Shown here one piece after another: positions 35,014 to 42,188 of a stretch of DNA of 46,115 bases. Below the pieces are notes generated by a model. The model was not told the DNA's origin. It was given only the letters and a program-made list of their open reading frames with translations, and ran no database searches. The stretch is taken from the NCBI GenBank assembly GCA_016789785.1, contig JAEUQE010000042.1, forward strand, positions 1 to 46,115, read 5' to 3'. Origin of the DNA: Bryobacterales bacterium (GTDB taxonomy: Bacteria > Acidobacteriota > Terriglobia > Bryobacterales > Bryobacteraceae). Both the position numbers and the translations under genes were made by a program. Positions within the stretch are counted from its first letter, which is position 1. Each line of letters begins with the position of its first letter.

Positions 35014-36678
35014 TCACTCACCGGGTGCGCCTGGTGGACCCTGCGCCGGTTCGGTGAGCAACCTCGCCCATTCTAACGCGACCCTGCCGGCCGGGCGCAG
35101 CTTGATCTGCGAGGCGTTCTTCCCCACCAATTCGCTGATCAGCGAATTGCGCAGTTTCTCCAGTTCGCGATCCCGTGCGGGAGGAAGCACTCGCAACACC
35201 CGGCGATGAAGCCGCCATGGCTTCTCCAACTCGCCTTCCCGCTTGCGCGGAGTGTTCACGGGTGAGAACACCTCCTCGCGATAGAACGCCGCCAGTTCGC
35301 GCAAAAACTGAGTGCTGCCTCCGAACTCCTGCGCGATCTTCACCATCGTATCCTTCAGATCGGAAGCGCCGGCCACCTGCCGCCACTCGAGCACGCGCCC
35401 CAACAGCGAGAACGAATCGCGCGAGGAACACTTGGCGCCCTCCAGCATCCGACCGGCTTCCTGATACACACTCGCCAAGGTCGCCTGTGAATCCGCCGCC
35501 AGCGCCAGCGACATGGAGATCGTCTTCGCCTCGCCGCCTGGAAAATCTTTCAGGCTCTGCTCACCGAATCGCCGGAACAACCGCTGCAACTCACGCGCCA
35601 GCAGGATCAGCGAATCCCAAGCGCCGAACGCCGCGAAATCGTCACCGCCCGTGTAGAGAATGGTGACCTTGCGCCAGAATTCCGGCATCGAGCACAACAC
35701 TTCCAACTCGCCTGCGAAAAACTGCTTGTAGAGCACGGAAACCTGTACATGCTCTTCAATCGACTGCGCACGCCGCATGCGGACTTCGAAGTTGTCCACA
35801 TCTCCACGCAGCACTCCCCAAACCTTGCTGCCCTGCGCCCGGCCGGCAAGCCCGCATGACGCCACAGGCTTATGTCCATCGTCGGAGAGCGCGATGTGCC
35901 GCGTGAATGGCACCTGATCCATCTCCGGCCCGATCGCCCACACGTGCTTTCCGCTGCCAAGGAGTACCCGGCCCGGAGCCTCCGCCGACCAGCCCACGGA
36001 CTTCTGTTCCAACAGCGCCGCCGCCAGTTCCGAAAAATACTCGCTGACCTCCGGCGCCGTCTGCATCGCATCAGGAAGAAATGGACTTGGTGTCGAGGCC
36101 ACCACCGGCAGTTCGGGGGCTGTGGCCGATGCCGCTGCACTGGACTCTGCGGCCTGCGCTGGAATCTCTCCCTCAACGGGCGCTGGATCCGCCGCCGTCG
36201 CCGCTTCATCCGGAACTGCTTCGGCCTGCGGTGCTACGGCCGGCGCTGGTCCGTTCGATGGAGCCAACACCGCTCCCAACGGCGCGCCACGCTTCGCATT
36301 CATCGCATCGCGCAGCCGGCGCCGCACAATCGCCCAATCGCCGAGATTCTCCGTCGTCGCCCAATTCAGCTTCAGATAGCCGCCTGACAACGCCGCGATA
36401 TCGGCCTGCGCCGCAGCCAGAAACTCCTCTGCTTTCGCTTGCGCCTCAGCCGGCAGCACCAGCATGAACTGTCCGCCGCCGCTCGATCCGAGCAGCATTC
36501 GCGACAGTCCGAATTCGGCCAGCAACGCTCGTGGAAGGGTCTCGCTCAATAGCGCGATCCACCAGCTTCTCCCAATGAAGACTCTTTCGGCTTGTGCGGG
36601 ATCGGAGGCGGGCAAGGGCGATTCAAGAAAGTCACGCACCCCTTGAAACTTGCCCTGTAAGAAGATCTGTATGGACAT
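35014..36678 (-). CDS. cas10: Type III-A signature protein Cas10 (Csm1), HD-less, with GGDD
   Basis: This 554-residue Cas10 starts directly at the first Palm domain (FQGVRDFLES ... VFIGRSWWIALLSETL ... SSGGGQFMLVLP, residues 1-115). The second Palm has DVDNF (D293, D295) and GGDD (344-347), the site that makes cyclic oligoadenylate from ATP after target binding. No HD nuclease domain precedes it and no CxxC zinc-finger pairs are seen. Instead an Ala/Pro/Glu-rich linker runs from about 137 to 200. The C-terminal D4-like region (about 400-554) is present. So DNA cleavage is probably absent and cyclase activity probably present. A weak -10-like TAGATT lies at 36706-36711. First gene of the csm operon. 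Confidence 0.92.
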   Translation of the reverse strand: MSIQIFLQGKFQGVRDFLESPLPASDPAQAERVFIGRSWWIALLSETLPRALLAEFGLSRMLLGSSGGGQFMLVLPAEAQAKAEEFLAAAQADIAALSGGYLKLNWATTENLGDWAIVRRRLRDAMNAKRGAPLGAVLAPSNGPAPAVAPQAEAVPDEAATAADPAPVEGEIPAQAAESSAAASATAPELPVVASTPSPFLPDAMQTAPEVSEYFSELAAALLEQKSVGWSAEAPGRVLLGSGKHVWAIGPEMDQVPFTRHIALSDDGHKPVASCGLAGRAQGSKVWGVLRGDVDNFEVRMRRAQSIEEHVQVSVLYKQFFAGELEVLCSMPEFWRKVTILYTGGDDFAAFGAWDSLILLARELQRLFRRFGEQSLKDFPGGEAKTISMSLALAADSQATLASVYQEAGRMLEGAKCSSRDSFSLLGRVLEWRQVAGASDLKDTMVKIAQEFGGSTQFLRELAAFYREEVFSPVNTPRKREGELEKPWRLHRRVLRVLPPARDRELEKLRNSLISELVGKNASQIKLRPAGRVALEWARLLTEPAQGPPGAPGE

Positions 36679-36746
36679 GAAGAACCGCTAATCGCGTGAA
36701 TCCATAATCTACCACGCGCGGGCACCGGATCTGAAGTGGGGGTTGG

Positions 36747-36752
36747 TACAAT
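36747..36752 (+). promoter_or_regulatory. Extended -10 TGGTACAAT, leaderless start
   Basis: TGG then TACAAT (36747-36752) lies 6 nt before the ATG at 36759, in the 80-bp gap shared with the divergent cas10 gene. A transcript from it would begin at or beside the start codon. Confidence 0.5.
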
Positions 36753-36758
36753 CAAGGT

Positions 36759-37571
36759 ATGCGCGTGATTCCATCCGCGTGCGGCCGTGCCGCCGTCCTT
36801 TTCGCGATCGTCACCACGCTGGCTGCCGCTCAGAGCCCGATGGATCTGTTCTCCAAAGCGCCGCCCGAGATCGACACCGCACTTCGCGAGCGCATTTCGA
36901 AGTTCTACCAGGCGCACGTGGAGGGCAAGTTCCGCCTCGCCGACCAGTACGTTTCCGAAGACAGCAAGGACACCTTTTTCGAGTCCGACAAGCGCCGCTG
37001 CCGCAAGTTCGAGATCGTCAGACTTGCCTATGAGAAGGACTTCTCTCTCGCCCGTGCGGTTGTGAACTGTGAGACGGAGATGCTGATGCCGCCCAAGGGC
37101 GTGATGCGCGTGACCATGCCCCTTGCCAGTGCCTGGCGTGTGGAATCCGGCAACTGGTTCTGGTTCGTGGAGCCGAGAGCCAAAGAGTCGGCCTTTGGCA
37201 CCATGAAGGCCGGCGAGGGTGAGGGCGCGGTGCAACTGCCCAAGGGGCCAACACCTGCCGATCTGCGCAAGATGATTGAAATGGATGAGACGGAATTCCG
37301 CATCTCGCCCGATGAAGGGCTCACGCGCCTGGTGAAGGTCACGAACAACATGTCGGGAGTGGTGGAACTTCGTTTGGAAAAATTGAACGCACCGGACATT
37401 AAGGTTTCTCTCGACCGGAAGGAGCTGAAGCCCAAGGAATCGGCGACGTTGACCATCGAGTTCACGCCCGACAGAACCCGCATCCGCAGCCCGCGCACCT
37501 CCGAGGAGATTCACTTCTCGGTGTTGCCCACCAATCAGAAGCTGTTCGTCCGCCTGAACTTCTTACGGTGA
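36759..37571 (+). CDS. Exported protein of unknown function (SnoaL/NTF2-like + Ig-like)
   Basis: This 270-residue protein has a signal peptide (MRVIPSACGRAAVLFAIVTT ... AAAQS). Residues about 40-125 (ISKFYQAHVEGKFRLADQYVSEDSKDTFFES) look like a SnoaL/NTF2-type cone domain, and the C-terminal 90 residues (LTRLVKVTNNMSGVVELRLEKL ... ATLTIEFTPDRTR) look like an Ig-like or DUF1573-type beta sandwich. It is not recognised as a CRISPR accessory and has no CARF or nuclease motif. It is divergent from cas10 by 80 bp; sharing that promoter region is position only. Confidence 0.75.
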   Translation: MRVIPSACGRAAVLFAIVTTLAAAQSPMDLFSKAPPEIDTALRERISKFYQAHVEGKFRLADQYVSEDSKDTFFESDKRRCRKFEIVRLAYEKDFSLARAVVNCETEMLMPPKGVMRVTMPLASAWRVESGNWFWFVEPRAKESAFGTMKAGEGEGAVQLPKGPTPADLRKMIEMDETEFRISPDEGLTRLVKVTNNMSGVVELRLEKLNAPDIKVSLDRKELKPKESATLTIEFTPDRTRIRSPRTSEEIHFSVLPTNQKLFVRLNFLR

Positions 37572-37668
37572 CGCAGGCCTTCCGCGCTCACAAGAACAGG
37601 CCGGGGTGGCAACGAAACTCAGCCGGCAGACCGGTAAGCCCGCCGGCTTCAATTACACAACTCCGGCC

Positions 37669-38181
37669 CTAGACGCCGATCTTCTCCGCGATCTTCCGCA
37701 GCAGAATCCGGTCCTCCGCCGTGAATCCGCCGCTCTCGGTCAGCTTACCGAACAGATCCTTATTCTTCACCGCCACCGATCCCCCAAACTGAAAATACAG
37801 CTCTTCATTGGGTTCCAGCGCGCGAATCGGAACCGGGATCTCTTCCCCAGTGTGAGGAACGTCCGGTACGCCTGCCGCCTTGGGCGCGATGTTCACCGTC
37901 GCCGCAAAGTCACGGTCGATCATCAGCGGCTCCAACACCGGTTTGCCGTCCGGTCCCACCAGGGCAGCGCCGTTCGCCGCGTAAGCAATCACATTTTCGT
38001 AGACGATCTTGCGGCGGGAGTTTTCCATCGCGCGCGGATCGAACCACGATTTCACTGGTTTGTTTTCATCGTACGGAGGCGGTTCCATGCCGGTCGCCTG
38101 CCGGTACGCTTCCCGGGTCTGGTAGACCGGGAACAAGTAAAGATTGGATATCCCGTAAGTCGGGAATGGAAGCGTAGCCAC
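37669..38181 (-). CDS. Hypothetical protein
   Basis: This 170-residue protein has no signal peptide and no motif I recognise. It contains a hydrophobic segment near the N-terminus (LPFPTYGISNLYLFPVY) and a C-terminal KNKDLFGKLTESGGFTAEDRILLRKIAEKIGV. The start is a GTG at 38181 with GGAGGT upstream at about 9 nt. It is convergent with the SnoaL-like gene and follows a 436-bp intergenic region. No function is assigned. Confidence 0.6.
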   Translation of the reverse strand: MATLPFPTYGISNLYLFPVYQTREAYRQATGMEPPPYDENKPVKSWFDPRAMENSRRKIVYENVIAYAANGAALVGPDGKPVLEPLMIDRDFAATVNIAPKAAGVPDVPHTGEEIPVPIRALEPNEELYFQFGGSVAVKNKDLFGKLTESGGFTAEDRILLRKIAEKIGV

Positions 38182-38349
38182 GTGTATTTACCTCCACCCT
38201 CAACGTAGCGGGCGTCCGGAGGCGGAACACAGCTTCCTTTTCCTATCGCTTTGCAAACAGAGAGATTATTTCCGGGTTCCGGCTGAAATGACCCTCGCCA
38301 CAACGCGCTCCACTCTGCATTTTGCCGCCGCCCACTTCACGGTGGCGCC

Positions 38350-38361
38350 AGGCTTAAGCCT
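38350..38361. repeat. Palindrome AGGCTTAAGCCT
   Basis: A perfect 12-bp palindrome, flanked by GGCGCC and GCCGCGCC, in the intergenic region. Confidence 0.45.
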
Positions 38362-38520
38362 GCCGCGCCGAGACTCATCTCAGTGCAGGGCGAGGTTGAA
38401 CGAGATGCGTCGGTGAAAGCGCGGTCGGCGAGCCGGGCGGAACAGTACTGGTGGTCGAGCGCCCATGATCCAGCAGGTGCGATTCGCCGGCCCCGCGCAC
38501 GAGCCTCTACCGGAATGTCA

Positions 38521-38560
38521 AGGCGGCAGACTGAAGTCTGCGTTACCGTAACTGCCGCCT
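38521..38560. repeat. Nested REP-like inverted repeat
   Basis: AGGCGGCAG (38521-38529) pairs with CTGCCGCCT (38552-38560). Inside lies the competing palindrome GCAGAC-TGAA-GTCTGC (38526-38541). The same inner design is present at 7213-7230. Confidence 0.5.
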
Positions 38561-38617
38561 GGAACCTAAGTGAAACAGCATTGGCCCTAACCCGGAACCC
38601 CGAAAACAGATGGCCGG

Positions 38618-40015
38618 CTACTCCGCCCAAAGCTCGTTGATCGGAGCGTAGAGGTCTTCGTGCGCGTAGGGGATGTACTCCAACCCCCGACCGAACGGAT
38701 CGTCGTAGCGGATGTTGGTATAGTTGATCCCCATCGCCGAATAGATTGTCGCACCCACGTCTTCCGTGCGGAAATCGCGTTCGCGCGACCAGCCGTATTC
38801 CTTCGTCGAGGAGCCAGTGTCATCCGTGACACCCAGCACGCGGCCACCCTTGATCCCCGCACCCGCGAACACGGCGAACTGTTGCAGGAAGTGATCGCGC
38901 CCGGCCTGAGCCGTCAGCCTGCCCGTGGTCCGGCCGAACTCGCCCATCATCACCACCAACGTGTCCCGCAGCAGTCCACTCGACTTCAGATCACTCAGCA
39001 GCGCCGACATCCCGCCATCCAACATTGCCGTCATTCGCGGCAGCACTGCCGCATCGTAGATGCCCTGATGATGGTCCCAACTGCCGAAACTGATATGGAT
39101 GGTCCGCGTTCCCGAGTCCTGCGCCAACACCTTGTACGCCGTCAGACACGCATTGCCGAAACCGGAGTTGCCGTACTTCTGGCTCTCCTGCGTGGTGAAC
39201 CGGAAGGCGGCATCCACCTTCGGGTTGAACATCATGCCCCGGCCCGCCTTGTAGAAACCGTCCATGTCTTCCATGTCCGCGCTGTACGGCGAATTCACGC
39301 GCAGCCGCCCATCCAAGGTGTTCAGCAGCGACCACTTGTTTTCAAACCGCGCCGCCCCATCCGCGTTGTTGGTGTCCGGGAAGCCGTTCGATTGTGGCGA
39401 AAAGCGAATCGGCGCAAATGCCGAAGGCAAATACCCCGACCCGACCGCATCGTTCGCGTTCAATGCCAAGAACGTCGGGAATGTATCCGTTCCGCGGCGC
39501 TCCCGCTGCTTCTCCACCGCAATCAGGCTCCCGAAGTGCGGCGCAATGTCGCCCAGCGCCGCCGCCGGCGACCGTTCGATCTGCGTCCAGGCCTGGCCCA
39601 GGTTGTGCTGCAGTGCCCACGACCGCACCGACCGGCAGATCACCATGTCCCCCAGATTCGAGGCCAGCTTCGGCATCAGTCCATTCGGCCACATCACCCC
39701 GTTGACGCTCTCCGGTTGAAGACTATTCGGCGTCGTCCCGTTCAGCACCTTCAGATCGAAGGTGTCCACGTGCGACGGCGCGCCTGTCAACAATACGAAG
39801 ATCACGTTCTTCGCTTTGTTGATCAGCGTGGGATTGCCACGCGCCACCACGCCCGTGTTCTGACCGAACGCGCTCCCGTTCAGAAAGAAGCCGCTCACTC
39901 CCGCACCCAGCACGTTGAAGAACGTCCGGCGCGTGAGGAAGGGGCGGTCAAAGAAGAACTTGTGCGAGTGAGGATACTTCGCAACAAAACGATCGAATTT
40001 CTCTTGTCCTTTCAT
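38618..40015 (-). CDS. DUF1501 protein, Tat-like export (module A)
   Basis: This 465-residue protein begins MKGQEKFDRFVAKYPHSH and has a twin-arginine-like signal (FLTRRTFFNVLGAGVSGFF). It then shows the DUF1501 (sulfatase-like fold) pattern: KNVIFVLLTGAPSHVDTFDLK, VRSWALQHNLGQAWTQIERSP, LLRDTLVVMMGEFGRTTG, GRDHFLQQFAVFAGAG. DUF1501 proteins are always found beside DUF1549/DUF1553 partners, and their biochemical role is unclear. It follows the partner by 14 bp. It is a clear paralog of 44139-45536. Confidence 0.92.
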   Translation of the reverse strand: MKGQEKFDRFVAKYPHSHKFFFDRPFLTRRTFFNVLGAGVSGFFLNGSAFGQNTGVVARGNPTLINKAKNVIFVLLTGAPSHVDTFDLKVLNGTTPNSLQPESVNGVMWPNGLMPKLASNLGDMVICRSVRSWALQHNLGQAWTQIERSPAAALGDIAPHFGSLIAVEKQRERRGTDTFPTFLALNANDAVGSGYLPSAFAPIRFSPQSNGFPDTNNADGAARFENKWSLLNTLDGRLRVNSPYSADMEDMDGFYKAGRGMMFNPKVDAAFRFTTQESQKYGNSGFGNACLTAYKVLAQDSGTRTIHISFGSWDHHQGIYDAAVLPRMTAMLDGGMSALLSDLKSSGLLRDTLVVMMGEFGRTTGRLTAQAGRDHFLQQFAVFAGAGIKGGRVLGVTDDTGSSTKEYGWSRERDFRTEDVGATIYSAMGINYTNIRYDDPFGRGLEYIPYAHEDLYAPINELWAE

Positions 40016-40029
40016 GGCTCACCCCCGTT

Positions 40030-41952
40030 TTAGTAGTTGTAGATGAAATCGACCTTGTTGTAGAGCGACCACAACAGGTCCTCCGCACGCTGTGTCCGGT
40101 TGCCGTCATTCAGATTCGCCAGCGCCGTCGACATTTCCGTATCCGTGGGACGCCGGTTGAGCACCGTCAGATACAGCATCGTGATCATCTGTTCGTTCGA
40201 GCCATTGGTCAACGCGCGCCGCAACAGACTGCCCGTTTCCGCCGTGCCCGTCGCACGGGTGCGCGTCATCACGAATGTATCGTTCATCAAATTCAACGCC
40301 TGCAGCGTCGACCCGTCCCGTTTCCGGTCCTCGCCATCGCGATTGCCTCGCATGAAGCTGTCAAGGAACGTGCGCACATCGCCGCCCGGCACGTTCACCA
40401 CGTCGGGAAGCTTCATCGCCAGCCCCACGTTCGGCAGTCCCGCCACGGCGTAGTTCACCGGAACGTTGCTGGTCTGCACGATCGCATCGTGGATCTCCTC
40501 CGCCCACAGCCGCCGCACCAGGTGGCGGGCATACAGATCCTCCCATGCGGGACTCCACTGGCCCGGATACTGGCTCTGCAACTGGTAGCTCTCGGAAAGG
40601 ACGATGGTGCGCATCAGCTTCTTCAGGTCATAGCTGCCGTCAATGAAGGTCTGTGCCAGTGCGTTCAACAGCCGCGGTTGATTCGGCTGCAGCTTCCATG
40701 GATCCGGCGGCGGATTGTCGGGATCGAGCCTCGCCAGGTCAAACTGGTTTGCAGGCTCCACGAAGGCCTTGCCCATGAACTCTTTCCAGATGTAGTTCAC
40801 CGCCGCGCGCGAGAACTGGAAGTCGTTCGTCAATTCGCGGCCGAGGGCCGCACGGTAACTCTCCCCGGATCGCGGCTTCCCGCCCGAGAAAGGATACTCG
40901 GGCGCAATCACCCGCACGGTGCCGATGGGCTGACGCGCCGGACGGTTCCCGGTGGTCGTATTCAGCCCGTAGTCCGTTCGATAGCGCGTGTTGTCTTGCA
41001 CCGAATAGTAATAGGGCGTTCCATTGGCAGGGTCGACCCGCACCCGCAGCATTTCCGTGCGAGAAAAGAACGAGGCCATCTGGTAGGTCTGCACGCGTGT
41101 CGCGGACTTGCCCCACAGGCTCAGCGTGTCCAGATGCCGCCGCCCGTCATGACACACGATGCAGTTGTAGTGCGCGACACCCAGGAACATCTCGGCCGAG
41201 TTGGACGCCATCTGGTCCCACAAGTCCTGCACCGGACCACCGGTCACCACGCCCGAGATCATCCAGCCGAGATTGCCCTGCTGATAGCTGTTGTCCCCCG
41301 TGGCGCCGATCATTTCCATCGCCAGACGATTGTAGGGCTTATTCTCCGCAAGCGACTTGTTCAGATACTGATAAAAGGCATTGCGCCCGTCGTTGTACCG
41401 CACAAACTGGGTGGTACGGACGGTGTTCTTGTACAAATCGCCAAAGAACATCGTCCACTTGTCCACCCAACCCTCCGAGGCCAATAGCTCGTCCACAAGC
41501 TTCTCGCGCTTGTCCGGGTCGCCATCCACGGCAAACTGCTGGACGCGCTGCATCGACGGCACACGGCCCGTCAGGTCGAGCGAGACACGCCGGATGAATT
41601 CGAAATCGTTGGTCTTGTTGGCGGGCGTCACACCCGCATCGCTCCAGACTTTGAACAGGTGCCGGTCAATCACATTGTTCGATGCACTCTGTAAGCGCTC
41701 CGAACCCGGGGCCTTGGCGCCCAGTTGCCCCGCAATCGACGCCGTCTGCCGGCTGAAGGCATACTCGCGGATCGACTGTGCCTCCAGTCCACTCTTCTTG
41801 TACTCGCCCTGCTTGGGCCCCAGAAATACGCAATCCGCATGTTGGACCGCGATGTCATCCTGTGCTTGAACGAAGCACAAGCCGGAGAGGGCAACCGCAG
41901 CGCCTCCCAAAAACACAGCTCTAGCGATCTTTGTGTGGGTCATTCGTGACAT
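40030..41952 (-). CDS. DUF1549/DUF1553 protein with CxxCH motif (module A)
   Basis: This 640-residue exported protein has a signal-like N-terminus (IARAVFLGGAAVALSGLCFVQAQ). The DUF1549 part has DRHLFKVWSDAGVTPANKTNDFEFIRRVSLDLTGRVPS, and the CIVCHDGRRHLD segment contains one CxxCH, a possible haem c site. The DUF1553 part follows (FMGKAFVEPANQFD ... RRLWAEEIHDAIVQTSNVPVNYAV). I chose the ATG at 41952 because GGGG lies 9 nt upstream; an in-frame GTG/ATG further up to 42162 would run into the divergent paralog, and 41961 is a close alternative. It is co-transcribed with the DUF1501 gene. Confidence 0.88.
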   Translation of the reverse strand: MSRMTHTKIARAVFLGGAAVALSGLCFVQAQDDIAVQHADCVFLGPKQGEYKKSGLEAQSIREYAFSRQTASIAGQLGAKAPGSERLQSASNNVIDRHLFKVWSDAGVTPANKTNDFEFIRRVSLDLTGRVPSMQRVQQFAVDGDPDKREKLVDELLASEGWVDKWTMFFGDLYKNTVRTTQFVRYNDGRNAFYQYLNKSLAENKPYNRLAMEMIGATGDNSYQQGNLGWMISGVVTGGPVQDLWDQMASNSAEMFLGVAHYNCIVCHDGRRHLDTLSLWGKSATRVQTYQMASFFSRTEMLRVRVDPANGTPYYYSVQDNTRYRTDYGLNTTTGNRPARQPIGTVRVIAPEYPFSGGKPRSGESYRAALGRELTNDFQFSRAAVNYIWKEFMGKAFVEPANQFDLARLDPDNPPPDPWKLQPNQPRLLNALAQTFIDGSYDLKKLMRTIVLSESYQLQSQYPGQWSPAWEDLYARHLVRRLWAEEIHDAIVQTSNVPVNYAVAGLPNVGLAMKLPDVVNVPGGDVRTFLDSFMRGNRDGEDRKRDGSTLQALNLMNDTFVMTRTRATGTAETGSLLRRALTNGSNEQMITMLYLTVLNRRPTDTEMSTALANLNDGNRTQRAEDLLWSLYNKVDFIYNY

Positions 41953-42188
41953 AGATTGCATCCCCGTTTGATGCAGCTTCCTCCATCGTAACCCGGTATC
42001 TCGCACGGAGTTTCGGGGCGAATACCTGAGTTCGAAAATTGTTTCTTCCGACGTGCGCCCCAACCCGTTCTCCCCGTAGAAGTTGCGGAAAACCTTCTCC
42101 GCGCCACTGGGTTCCTCAACGCGAAAGGCCTCGATCCGAAATGATCGAGCCGAAAAGAACAAACAAAGAATCGACCGGGGAGGATACG
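41953..42188. promoter_or_regulatory. Divergent promoter region between two paralogous modules
   Basis: A 236-bp gap separates the starts of module A (41952, minus) and module B (42189, plus). Frames of both genes extend into it without stops, so it is tempting but unsupported to extend either one. It must hold both promoters; no clear -10/-35 pair stands out. Confidence 0.5.

Larger units (their letters stand above)
38182..38617. other. Intergenic region with REP-like palindromes
   Basis: No supported gene is present. It contains two short palindromes: AGGCTTAAGCCT at 38350-38361 and GCAGAC-TGAA-GTCTGC at 38526-38541. The second is nested inside a larger AGGCGGCAG/CTGCCGCCT pair (38521-38529 with 38552-38560). 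The design matches the one at 7213-7230. Confidence 0.55.

Noticed and set aside
36759..37571. CARF or cyclic-oligoadenylate effector next to cas10
   Set aside because: The protein has a signal peptide and SnoaL/Ig-like segments; no CARF, HEPN or nuclease motif is seen.
38660..40033. 457-codon plus-strand frame opposite the DUF1501 gene
   Set aside because: Arg/His-rich composition typical of antisense shadow frames, with no motif; the minus-strand gene is clear.
42039..42162. Extended N-termini of both divergent DUF1549/1553 genes
   Set aside because: The two extensions would overlap head to head and precede the signal sequences; the internal starts at 41952 and 42189 have better ribosome sites.
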